From Methylococcaceae bacterium UBA6146 (GTDB lineage: Bacteria; Pseudomonadota; Gammaproteobacteria; Methylococcales; Methylomonadaceae), in contig DIUY01000029.1 of NCBI GenBank assembly GCA_002422395.1, positions 69,289 through 133,288 on the forward strand: DNA of 64,000 bases, read 5' to 3'. A program made the translations under genes and the position numbers. This document shows, piece by piece, positions 42,604-51,221 of the stretch (within the stretch, counting starts at the first letter, position 1; each line of letters starts with the position of its first letter). Below the pieces are notes generated by a model. It was not told the origin of the DNA, made no database searches, and saw nothing but the letters and a program-made list of their open reading frames with translations.

Positions 42604-45600
42604 ATGGCAACTAAAATTATACTTACAAACGGCGATGACGATTGGTTCGGCACTGATGGCATTGATTATGTTGACGGGTCAAAAGGCAACGACATTATGG
42701 ATGGCGGCCTCGGCAACGATACGCTATTAGGTGGTTTTGGTAATGACCTTATCGCCGGTGGCGGTGGCGCCGACATCCTTAGAGGCGGTGACGGCAATGA
42801 TGTATTGGATGGCGGCACCGAAAATGACAACCTTTACGGCGATAACGGCAATGATATTATTTATGGCGGCACAGGGCTTGACAACTTATATGGGGGTACT
42901 GGCGCCGACTATCTGGCTGGCGGCGCTGGTAATGACAAGCTTTATGGCGGCGCAGGTTCTGATGCACTGGACGGCGGTGACGGTAGTGACACCTTATACG
43001 ATACCAATAACGCCACGACATACGGGGCGTTAAGCACAGAAAATGATGAAATGATCGGCGGTGCAGGTAACGACAAGTTTTATGGTGGCTATGACACTAT
43101 GTGGGGTAACGACGGTAACGACACCTTTACTATAAACAACCAGGGTATCGTTTATGGTGGCACAGGCAATGATGTCATTACTGTCAACAACACTGATGCA
43201 AACCTTGGTTCTTGGCTGGAAGGCGGGCTAGGCAATGATATTATCACTGCCGGCGCAGGTAATGACACGCTGTTTTCCGGTTACGGCAGCGACACGTTAA
43301 AAGGCGGAAAAGGCAATGACAACTATGTCATCACCTTTGATGATTTTTTCAATGACGATGGCACTGTAGGCGTAGGCGCTGACATAATCACTGATACGGG
43401 CGGTATTGATACGGTTTACTATATCCGCGATTTTAGCGGTACGGACGCGGATGGCCGCGATGATGATCTTGGTACGGATGGCAAGGAATTGGATCCCGTC
43501 TTAAAAAGCAACGATTATTACGTCACATTGCCAAATGGCATCGAAAACGGTGTATTGGATGACCAAATTTATGTCACCAACCCAGACAAACTGACGTATT
43601 TTATCGCCACGCTAAATGGGAACGGCCTAAAAAACAACCTAAAAGGCAGTAGCCTATACGACATTATTGATGGTGGCGCCGGTGACGATACGATCAGTGC
43701 CGGCGATGGCAATGATATTATTTTCGTTGGCAATGGCGTTGATACAATTGATGGCGGATCGGGAAAGGATTGGGTCATTAGCAGCGTTAATTTTAACATC
43801 GATTCAAAAAGCAAAAACATTGAAAACATTGCCCTGATTGATGTCCCCGCCGCCCTTAACGCCACCGGAGATAGTGGCAACAACTGGATAAGGGGCAATA
43901 GCTTTAACAACGTCTTAAACGGCGGCGCCGGTGATGACGTGTTAGACGGCTCGCTAAAGATACCGGACATTAAAACCTTACCCGCCGCTGTTATTGCCTC
44001 ACTCGTAAGCACGGGTGATGACATCTTAAATGGCGGTTCGGGCAATGACACTTACCTTATCGATTCCGGCAGCGACATAACAAAGGAATTGGCAACCACT
44101 CGGGGCGGTATTGACACTGTTGAATTTAGGGGTGCCGTCTCGACGACCTCCTACACCTTGCTTAATGGCGTGGAAAATTTAAAAATCCTGGGCAACCTAA
44201 AAGAAGGCGTTGGCAATAACCTCAACAATCGAATTATTGGCGATTCAGCCGCCAATAACCTAATAGGCTTGTATGGCGATGATTATCTCGACGGCGGCAC
44301 TGGCACAGACAGTTTTGCTGGTGGCTATGGCGACGACACTTATGTTGTCGACAATGTCAACGAAGGCATTACTGAAAAAGATGGTCAAGGCAATGATTGG
44401 GTTCAATCCGATAAAATCAGCTTGGATTTAAACACCAGTAACTGGGGCGGCAGCATTGAGAACGGTAGGCTCACAGGTAAAAGTTCAGGGCTTAATTTGT
44501 TCGGTAGCGCGGATAACAATATACTTATTGGTAATGATGGCGACAATATCCTTGATGGGCGCGAAGGCAAAGACACGTTACAAGGCGGCTTAGGCAATGA
44601 CACCTATGTGATTGACAACAACGTAGTTGACAACATGATTGAGGTTGCCAACCAGTACGAAACCTCAGGCAAAATAAAATCAGGCTTTATAGACACTGTC
44701 CAGAGCACGTTTGATTTCAGCCTTGATGCAGGTTTATATGCCTATTTTGAGAACCTGACGTTATTGGGTACAGTAGCAACAACCGCAACAGGTAACGCAA
44801 ATGACAATTATCTGCTAGGCAATGACAAAGCCAATACCTTAGTGGGGCTTGGCGGTGATGACATCCTGGATGGGGGAGCTGGCACAGACACCTTGAAAGG
44901 CGGTACCGGTAATGATTATTATAAATTGGGCATTGATAATGACGTGGTGGTTGAGCTGGTAAGCGAAGGCACTGACACCATCGAATCACCTAAGTCATTA
45001 AATTTGTCAGATTACAGCCATATAGAGAACTTGACCTTAGTAAGCACTGCCACTACAGGTAGTGGAACAAATGACCACAATGTCATCACTGGCAACAATA
45101 ACGCCAATACCCTGACCGGTTTAGCCGGCGATGATAGGCTTATAGGCGGTGAAAACGCTGATACTTTAATCGGTGGCTTGGGCGCAGATGTGCTGGATCT
45201 GACTGAATCTTTAGCAAAAAATGATATTGTCCGCATTGCAGTTGGCGATAGCAACGTCAGCGACAGCAGTGCCGCCGCCAGCGAAGCCGATAGGATCATT
45301 AAATTTGCCATGTCTTCCGATACGTTGGATCTCGGTGGGGTTATTAAGATCGCCACCTCTGGGACTACAGACGGAACAGATAAGGGCGGCTTTGGCAGCC
45401 ATAGCATCACCAATGGCATCATCAAATTTGATGCCGATGATACTTACAACACCTCGGTGCCAATCACTGCGACCAACATCAATGGCGCCATCGATTATTT
45501 AAGAGCGAACATCACCAATGGCCTCGCGGTTGCGTTCCAAGGTCAGGCGCCTAATCCTGACTCAAGCACTAGCGCCCAAACCACTAGCACCTGGGTGTTC

Positions 45601-45705
45601 CAAGATAACGGCGCCAGCGATACGTTGGTTGCGTTAATTGGCGTAACCACCGCATCTAGCCTCTCAACCGGCAGTTTTTCCAGCACGGCAATCCATCTCG
45701 CCTAA
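42604..45705 (+). CDS. RTX-repeat secreted calcium-binding protein
   Basis: 1033 residues, acidic, without a Sec signal peptide. Residues ~10-145 and several later blocks consist of GGxGxDxxx nonapeptide repeats (GGLGNDTLL, GGDGNDVLD, GGAGNDKLY), which fold into a calcium-bound beta-roll outside the cell. Blocks resembling LxGxxxNxxTGNxxxN alternate with them (ENLTLVSTATTGSGTNDHN). The C-terminus (WVFQDNGASDTLVALIGV...SSTAIHLA) resembles uncleaved type I secretion signals. No type I secretion genes or catalytic domain lie in the window, so a surface-layer or matrix role is possible. AAGG lies eight bases before the ATG. Confidence 0.9.
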   Translation: MATKIILTNGDDDWFGTDGIDYVDGSKGNDIMDGGLGNDTLLGGFGNDLIAGGGGADILRGGDGNDVLDGGTENDNLYGDNGNDIIYGGTGLDNLYGGTGADYLAGGAGNDKLYGGAGSDALDGGDGSDTLYDTNNATTYGALSTENDEMIGGAGNDKFYGGYDTMWGNDGNDTFTINNQGIVYGGTGNDVITVNNTDANLGSWLEGGLGNDIITAGAGNDTLFSGYGSDTLKGGKGNDNYVITFDDFFNDDGTVGVGADIITDTGGIDTVYYIRDFSGTDADGRDDDLGTDGKELDPVLKSNDYYVTLPNGIENGVLDDQIYVTNPDKLTYFIATLNGNGLKNNLKGSSLYDIIDGGAGDDTISAGDGNDIIFVGNGVDTIDGGSGKDWVISSVNFNIDSKSKNIENIALIDVPAALNATGDSGNNWIRGNSFNNVLNGGAGDDVLDGSLKIPDIKTLPAAVIASLVSTGDDILNGGSGNDTYLIDSGSDITKELATTRGGIDTVEFRGAVSTTSYTLLNGVENLKILGNLKEGVGNNLNNRIIGDSAANNLIGLYGDDYLDGGTGTDSFAGGYGDDTYVVDNVNEGITEKDGQGNDWVQSDKISLDLNTSNWGGSIENGRLTGKSSGLNLFGSADNNILIGNDGDNILDGREGKDTLQGGLGNDTYVIDNNVVDNMIEVANQYETSGKIKSGFIDTVQSTFDFSLDAGLYAYFENLTLLGTVATTATGNANDNYLLGNDKANTLVGLGGDDILDGGAGTDTLKGGTGNDYYKLGIDNDVVVELVSEGTDTIESPKSLNLSDYSHIENLTLVSTATTGSGTNDHNVITGNNNANTLTGLAGDDRLIGGENADTLIGGLGADVLDLTESLAKNDIVRIAVGDSNVSDSSAAASEADRIIKFAMSSDTLDLGGVIKIATSGTTDGTDKGGFGSHSITNGIIKFDADDTYNTSVPITATNINGAIDYLRANITNGLAVAFQGQAPNPDSSTSAQTTSTWVFQDNGASDTLVALIGVTTASSLSTGSFSSTAIHLA

Positions 45706-45714
45706 GCCTGGCCC

Positions 45715-45760
45715 GCTATAGCCAGTTGCCCGTAGTGGCTATAGCTTAATTACGGGCAAC
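45715..45760 (+). terminator. Interleaved inverted repeats after RTX gene
   Basis: Two perfect 10-bp stems overlap: GCTATAGCCA (45715-45724) with TGGCTATAGC (45736-45745), and GTTGCCCGTA (45725-45734) with TACGGGCAAC (45751-45760). The arms alternate (A1-B1-A2-B2), so both hairpins cannot form fully together. Placed 9 bp after the RTX stop; likely a terminator or an mRNA 3'-end structure. Confidence 0.6.
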
Positions 45761-45850
45761 ATGGCGCACAACAACTTTAATTTTGGGTTGTTAAGACACT
45801 GTTTAAACTTTCTAAAAAAGCAACAACCGCTTCACTTAATATGCTTAATA

Positions 45851-45882
45851 ACGGAGTGCAACAACATGTTTTTGCACTCCGT
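45851..45882. repeat. 32-bp palindrome with ACATGT core
   Basis: ACGGAGTGCAACAACATG and TTTTTGCACTCCGT form an 11-bp stem around a core shared with the MITE-like repeats and with 24935-24961, but the arms of those repeats are not present. Lies between the RTX gene and proS and could end transcription from either side. Confidence 0.55.
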
Positions 45883-45941
45883 ACTTTGCAAAAATTTACC
45901 CCAATAAAACATCACAGCATTTGAGCTGCTTCTTAAGTGAT

Positions 45942-46030
45942 TTATGAATAAGCTTTTCGGTACAAAACGACTGCGCGTCCTTTGAGGACGGGCAGTCGTA
46001 GCCCTAAAACTTTTGAGTATGTACTTAAGC
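45942..46030. repeat. CGACTG-hairpin repeat, copy C, running into the proS stop
   Basis: GAATAAGCTTTTCGGTACAA, hairpin at 45968-45998 (arms CGACTGCGCGTCC / GGACGGGCAGTCG), then TAGCCCTAAAACTTTTGAG and TGTACTTAAGCC. The end overlaps the proS stop codon (46025-46027). It is the reverse complement of copy B2. Confidence 0.75.
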
Positions 46031-47779
46031 CAATTTTTCTTTCATAAAATCCAGCACATCGGCAAGGGCAATTTCAATATTATCTTTAGTCGTTCTGGCT
46101 TTATATTCAAAAGTCCCGGCATCAAGGCCACGGTCACTGAGGATGATGCAATGCGGGATGCCGATCAACTCCATGTCAGAGAACATAAAACCGGCACGCA
46201 CTTTACGGTCATCAAACAACACGTCAATACCCGCCGCCCGCAAGTCCTGATATAGCTGTTCGGCGGCGTTTTTCAGGCGTTCTGACTTGTGCATGTTCAT
46301 CGGGCAGATTGCCACCTGGAACGGCGCCAGATTGGCTGGCCAGATAATGCCACGGCTGTCATGGTTTTGTTCAATGGCGGCGGCTACCACACGAGAGATG
46401 CCGATGCCGTAACAGCCCATGAGCATGATTTGGTTTTTGCCCTCCTCGTTGATGATGCCGGCTTTCATGGCAGCGCTGTATTTGGTGCCAAGCTGAAAGA
46501 TGTGCCCGACTTCAATGCCGCGCGCCAGCGTTATTTCGCCTTTGCCGTCTGGGCTTAAATCACCCGCGATGACATTGCGGATGTCATGAAAGGCGTCCGA
46601 TGCCAAAGCTTTCTCATAAAACGCTTGAGTATCGCTGTCGGCCCTCCAGTTGCAGTCGCGCAGGTGAAAACCTTCCTCGTTTGCGCCGCAGACAAAATCA
46701 CTTAGATATTTGACAGAATTATCAAAAATAACGCCATGTCCAGCATGGATTTTAGGGCCGATAAACCCTGGGCGGCAACCGTGATGGCTTTGAATTTCAT
46801 CGTCTGTCGCCAAACGGAAATCGCCGATGATTTTGCGTGTTTTGATTTCGTTAAGTTCGTGGTCGCCGCGTAAAAACAGGTTATAAAATTCTTCCGTTTC
46901 CACACCCTCAGCATCAACTGCCTTTCTCATGATAGCCAACGTTTTCAGGATTTTTTGCGGCGGCACGGTTAAAAACCCGCCGACTTCAGCAATGGTTTTT
47001 TGCGTGGGCGTGGCGACTTTTTCAAACGCTTCGGCAGGCTCGGCGAGTGTTTGTTCCTGCACCAACGCCGTAGCGCTTTCAACATTAGCCGCATAATCGC
47101 TACCCGTTGAAAAGGCAATCGCATCTTCGCCGGAATCAGCCAGCACATGGAATTCATGCGACACCGCGCCACCGATAGAACCCGAATCGGCAATCACGGC
47201 ACGGAATTCCAAGCCCAACTTGTTAAAAATATTAGTATAAGCTTGGTACATGACATCGTAGGTTTCCTGTAGCGAATCCTGATCCAAATGAAAGGAATAG
47301 GCGTCTTTCATGATGAATTCGCGGCAACGCATCACGCCAAAACGGGGGCGGATTTCATCACGAAATTTAGTCTGGATCTGGTAATAAGTGATCGGCAGTT
47401 GCTTGTAGCTTTTCAGCTCATTACGCGCCAGATCAGTGATAATTTCTTCATGCGTGGGGCCTAAGCAAAAATCACGGTCATGACGGTCTTTCAAACGCGC
47501 CAATTCCGGGCCGTAGTGTTGCCAACGTCCGGTTTCTTGCCATAATTCGGCAGGCTGCAACGCGGGCATCAGCACTTCAAAAGCACCTGCCTTTTCCATT
47601 TCTTCGCGGGTTATTTTTTCGACTTTGCGCAATACCTTAAGGCCTAACGGCAACCAACTATATAGGCCCGCCGCCAGTTTGCGGATGAGGCCGGCGCGTA
47701 TCATCAATTGATGGCTGGCAATTTCTGCGTCGGCAGGTGTTTCTTTAACGGTGTTGAGGGGGAATTGAGTTGTGCGCAT
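46025..47779 (-). CDS. proS: Prolyl-tRNA synthetase (bacterial type)
   Basis: 584 residues. Class II motifs are in order: motif 1 in the N-terminal SWLPLGLKVLRKVEKI, motif 2 FRDEIRPRFGVMRCREFIMKD split by the usual loop, and motif 3 GCYGIGISRVVAAAIEQ. Between motifs 2 and 3 is the ~180-residue INS editing domain that hydrolyses Ala-tRNAPro. The C-terminal anticodon-binding domain ends at LDFMKEKLA. Charges tRNA-Pro. The stop codon lies inside a dispersed repeat. Confidence 0.97.
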   Translation of the reverse strand: MRTTQFPLNTVKETPADAEIASHQLMIRAGLIRKLAAGLYSWLPLGLKVLRKVEKITREEMEKAGAFEVLMPALQPAELWQETGRWQHYGPELARLKDRHDRDFCLGPTHEEIITDLARNELKSYKQLPITYYQIQTKFRDEIRPRFGVMRCREFIMKDAYSFHLDQDSLQETYDVMYQAYTNIFNKLGLEFRAVIADSGSIGGAVSHEFHVLADSGEDAIAFSTGSDYAANVESATALVQEQTLAEPAEAFEKVATPTQKTIAEVGGFLTVPPQKILKTLAIMRKAVDAEGVETEEFYNLFLRGDHELNEIKTRKIIGDFRLATDDEIQSHHGCRPGFIGPKIHAGHGVIFDNSVKYLSDFVCGANEEGFHLRDCNWRADSDTQAFYEKALASDAFHDIRNVIAGDLSPDGKGEITLARGIEVGHIFQLGTKYSAAMKAGIINEEGKNQIMLMGCYGIGISRVVAAAIEQNHDSRGIIWPANLAPFQVAICPMNMHKSERLKNAAEQLYQDLRAAGIDVLFDDRKVRAGFMFSDMELIGIPHCIILSDRGLDAGTFEYKARTTKDNIEIALADVLDFMKEKLA

Positions 47780-47873
47780 GTGTGCCTAGAAAAATAAAAA
47801 ATAAAGCCGCTATTCTACAGATTTTTGGCCTGTTCCCAAGTCACGGCGCAGGATTGTTTTATCAGCGGGGCTT

Positions 47874-48860
47874 TTATCTTGTCCGGCCAGAGGTGACAGC
47901 TTTAGCAGTCCCCACCCCAGCAACCGCCAACGCGTTGGCAAATGTACGGTAAAGCATTTTTCTGTCGTCCACGACCAGGGGGATATCGCTTACGCTAACG
48001 GGGGTTGCTTCAACCAAGCCGTCTTGCCCCTGTCCGCCAATTTTCTGTACCAGAGGAGGGAGTGAATCCATGCCATCTTCTTGTGCCACATTCAGCTTGT
48101 AACCAAAACCTTTGACATTCATTATCCATTGCGGATTATTGGGGTCTTTTTCAATTTTTTTTCTTAATAAATGCATGTATTGATAAAGATCAGATTTTGT
48201 CGCCCGCTTATTTTGCGGCCAAAGCTGGTTAATGATTTCATCTGCGGTAAAGATGCGGCCAATGTTAGTTGACAGCAAGTCAATCAGCTCAAATTCCCTA
48301 GGCGTCAGATTGACTTGCTGGCCTTCTATAACCGCGCACTTATTGCGGTGATCCATTTGAAATTTTTTAGCCACCAACCGCCCTGTTTCATCCTCGCCAT
48401 CAAGGTTTGTTTTATTGGCCCCAAAATGCCTTCTATCCGCGAAGATGCGCCTTTCCTCACACCTTCTTTCCTTAACCAGACAATCATTCAATACAAATTT
48501 TTTTTTAAGGTAGCCGTCAATTTCGCGAATATCGAATGGTTTTTTAATGACTAAATCAACCCACTCTAGCAACCCCGCTGAAACACCGCCATTAGGGCTT
48601 TTAATTAAACCACAAATTTTGACTAGGCCACTGGCACGCACTTGCCGCAATAAATCTGTTTCAATTTTCTTTTTTTGCGTATTGACCCAATTAAGTGGGA
48701 CGACGATTAAAACGGGTTGGCGTTTTCCTGCTTCATTGATCCCATCCACACTAAAGCCATACTCTGCCACGACAATATTGTTTGCGTAACAGTAGCCTTC
48801 CAACATAGCTAAAAAACATTTGTCATTATCAAATACGGCAATATTAGCTATTGTTTTCAT
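47874..48860 (-). CDS. OmpR-like regulator with pseudo-receiver
   Basis: 328 residues from the ATG at 48860 (MKTIANIAVFDND); a GTG at 48911 in frame is less likely. The N-terminal ~115 residues have receiver-like spacing (AVFDNDKCFLAML...VIKKPFD), but the position of the phospho-acceptor Asp reads LIVVPLNW, with no Asp, so normal phosphorylation is improbable. A winged-helix domain follows (~185-275): VNLTPREFELIDLLSTNIGRI, ADEIINQLW, KSDLYQYMHLLRKKIE and GFGYKLN. An extra ~55-residue tail rich in Val/Ala follows the usual end. No histidine kinase is adjacent. Target unknown. Confidence 0.75.
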   Translation of the reverse strand: MKTIANIAVFDNDKCFLAMLEGYCYANNIVVAEYGFSVDGINEAGKRQPVLIVVPLNWVNTQKKKIETDLLRQVRASGLVKICGLIKSPNGGVSAGLLEWVDLVIKKPFDIREIDGYLKKKFVLNDCLVKERRCEERRIFADRRHFGANKTNLDGEDETGRLVAKKFQMDHRNKCAVIEGQQVNLTPREFELIDLLSTNIGRIFTADEIINQLWPQNKRATKSDLYQYMHLLRKKIEKDPNNPQWIMNVKGFGYKLNVAQEDGMDSLPPLVQKIGGQGQDGLVEATPVSVSDIPLVVDDRKMLYRTFANALAVAGVGTAKAVTSGRTR

Positions 48861-49453
48861 ATTAATTAACTCTGCAATACAACATCTTTTATTTGTCAAA
48901 TCCTTTTTCACTAATTAAAGATAATTCACAAAATATCAAGAAAAAGCTCGCCAGTTTGCCCAAGCTATGCTTAATCAACGCTTAAAACAGGTCTTCAACA
49001 CCTTAAAATCATAAGGTTATGTCTGTTTTTGGATTTTAACCTTTGCCCGTTTGGGTAGAAACAATAACGGAGTTCTGGGTGGGGTATTAGAGAGAGAAAA
49101 TGAAGGGAATGCTATTGGTGTAAACACCTAGTTGCCAGCCAACACTAAAATCGATGGCGACAATATTATTATTCCCATGCCTTAGCATACGGGTGGCGAC
49201 ACTAAATCCCATCCGGCACAAAAGGGGGCGCAGCGGTAGATCCAAATTATACAGTTACGCGCCCTTAACTTAAGGTGTTAGTGATGGCCGAATTACCTCT
49301 ATTTGCAAAGCAATGCGGTATTTACAGACACGCGACCGTACACATATTACAACAATATCACATTGATTTTTAAGTATTTTTTAGCTTCACGTGAGTGACT
49401 AGCTCAGCAATGGATAAACAATGGCTGCGCTTTTAAGGGAATAGCGGAATGCG
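48861..49453. other. Long intergenic region, no gene seen
   Basis: About 590 bp between the regulator start and the accA stop. I see no convincing reading frame, tRNA or repeat copy. Small inverted repeats only: CCTTAAAATCATAAGG (49001-49016), GGTGTAAACACC (49117-49128) and CCTTAACTTAAGG (49263-49275). It may hold the regulator's promoter and a leader or small RNA, which the sequence alone does not show. Confidence 0.4.
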
Positions 49454-50410
49454 TTATTCGGTAAAAACCCCGAAACTCATAATCCGCTGATAACGTTTTT
49501 CCAACATATCATCCATCGATTCCCGCTTAAGTTCTGCCAAATGCCGAAGCAACGCGTCCTTTAAATTCAATGCGGTCACTTTGAAGTTCCTATGGCTGCC
49601 ACCTAAAGGCTCCCTGACCACTTCATCAAGAAAACCCTGCTCACGGATACGGTCGGAGGTTATCCCCATCGACTCTGCCGCCAATTGCGCCTTATCCGCA
49701 CTTTTCCATAAAATAGATGCGCACCCTTCCGGTGAAATGACCGAATAAGTGCTGTATTCCAACATAATTAAGCGATCGCCGACACCAATCGCCAAAGCGC
49801 CACCGGATCCGCCTTCGCCGATAATCGTACAGATAATGGGCGTCCTTAACTTGGCCATCTCAAACAGATTACGCGCTATCGCCTCGCTCTGGCCACGTTC
49901 TTCCGCGCCGATACCAGGATAAGCCCCCGGGGTGTCAATCAGACAAATGATGGGCATGTTAAAGCGCTCGGCCATTTTCATAACCCGTAGCGCTTTACGG
50001 TAACCTTCAGGGCGTGGCATCCCAAAATTACGGTAAATCTTTTCTTTAGTGTCGCGCCCCTTTTGGTGGCCAATCACCATGACCGGATGCCCGCTCAGAC
50101 GGGCCAGGCCACAAACAATCGCAGGGTCGTCAGCATAAGCCCGGTCGCCATGAAGCTCATGAAAATCGGTGAACAAATGCTCGACGTAATCGAGTGTGTA
50201 AGGCCGTCCAGGATGCCTTGATAACTGGGAAATCTGCCAATCGGAAAGCTCCGCAAAAATACTCTCGGTCAGCGCTTGGCTTCGTTCTTCCAACTGCTTG
50301 ATGGCATCGGAAATGTTAATGTCATTATCAAACTCCACATGCCGGAGTTCTTGAATTTTTGCTTCTAATTCAGCAATGGGTTGTTCGAAATCGAGAAATT
50401 TTAAATCCAT
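49454..50410 (-). CDS. accA: Acetyl-CoA carboxylase carboxyltransferase subunit alpha
   Basis: 318 residues from ATG 50410 (MDLKFLDFEQPIAELEAKI), the same start as E. coli AccA (319 residues); a TTG six codons earlier is possible. Typical segments: RHPGRPYTLDYVEHLF, GHQKGRDTKEKIYRNFGMP, PGAYPGIGAEERGQSEAIA and GEGGSGGALAIGVGD. With AccD it transfers the carboxyl group from biotin to acetyl-CoA, making malonyl-CoA for fatty acids. Monocistronic, divergent from purEK. Confidence 0.96.
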   Translation of the reverse strand: MDLKFLDFEQPIAELEAKIQELRHVEFDNDINISDAIKQLEERSQALTESIFAELSDWQISQLSRHPGRPYTLDYVEHLFTDFHELHGDRAYADDPAIVCGLARLSGHPVMVIGHQKGRDTKEKIYRNFGMPRPEGYRKALRVMKMAERFNMPIICLIDTPGAYPGIGAEERGQSEAIARNLFEMAKLRTPIICTIIGEGGSGGALAIGVGDRLIMLEYSTYSVISPEGCASILWKSADKAQLAAESMGITSDRIREQGFLDEVVREPLGGSHRNFKVTALNLKDALLRHLAELKRESMDDMLEKRYQRIMSFGVFTE

Positions 50411-50723
50411 GGAGATTTGCTTTGACAATTTTAGGGTAAACCGAAGATTTTATAGAAATTCGCCGATTTATTCTAAATAAATTCCAAAGTTGGCCGGTTT
50501 ATTATCAAGTTAAGCGATAAGCCTAGGTGACAAAATAACTATCCCATTCTCCTTCAAAGCCGCACATAACTCTTTACCGACCAATATCTAGCTGTTTTAT
50601 ATGTGATTTATACGCCATTAAGCCAATCTGGAGCATAATTTTAATGAGTCGTTCGGCCACTATTTATGCGATACTAGACGGTTTAATTTTGTCCGAATGA
50701 TTTGATTGAGAAGGAGCAACATA
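50411..50723. other. Divergent intergenic region accA / purE
   Basis: About 310 AT-rich bases that should carry promoters for both accA and purE. No PurR-like operator, tRNA or repeat is recognised. The purE ribosome site AAGGAG is at 50711-50716. Confidence 0.4.
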
Positions 50724-51221
50724 ATGACAGCACTCGCTGGCATCATAATGGGTTCGACTTCTGACTGGGAAACCATGTGTTTTGCAGCAGAAATACTGGA
50801 CCGGCTAGGCATCCCCCATGAAGTGGAAATAGTCTCGGCCCACCGCACCCCCGACAAACTGTTCCATTATGCCGAATCCGCTGAACGCAAAGGGCTGGAA
50901 GTGATTATCGCGGGCGCCGGTGGCGCGGCACATTTACCGGGCATGACAGCGGCAAAAACAGCCATCCCAGTGCTGGGCGTGCCAGTGCAGTCAAAAGCCT
51001 TAAACGGCATGGATTCTTTGTTATCGATTGTGCAAATGCCGGCCGGCATTCCGGTCGGCACATTGGCGATAGGCAAAGCCGGTGCAATCAATGCGGCGCT
51101 ATTGGCGGCAGCCATCATCAGCAACAAACACCCGCAATACCGCCAAGCCATCCATGATTTTAGACGTGAGCAAACTGAAAGCGTACTGGCCAACGCTGAC
51201 CCACGCAGGGAGGCGTTATGA
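50724..51221 (+). CDS. purE: N5-carboxyaminoimidazole ribonucleotide mutase
   Basis: 165 residues from the ATG at 50724, with AAGGAG seven bases upstream; an in-frame ATG at 50706 would precede that site. The family start GIIMGSTSDWETM, the active-site SAHRTPDKL (~43-51), GAGGAAHLPGMTAAKT and GVPVQSKALNGMDSLLSIVQMPAGIPVGT are present. Class I PurE rearranges N5-CAIR to CAIR in purine synthesis, using the product of PurK. Its stop overlaps the purK start (ATGA). Confidence 0.97.
   Translation: MTALAGIIMGSTSDWETMCFAAEILDRLGIPHEVEIVSAHRTPDKLFHYAESAERKGLEVIIAGAGGAAHLPGMTAAKTAIPVLGVPVQSKALNGMDSLLSIVQMPAGIPVGTLAIGKAGAINAALLAAAIISNKHPQYRQAIHDFRREQTESVLANADPRREAL

Noticed and set aside
42604..43330. 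CRISPR-like or tandem DNA repeats in the RTX gene
   Set aside because: The periodicity comes from GGxGxDxxx protein repeats; spacing and sequence vary at the DNA level, and the frame is open.
43569..44051. Antisense frame in the RTX gene (160 codons)
   Set aside because: Repeat-rich GGxGxD coding gives long open antisense frames; it is low-complexity and has no ribosome site.
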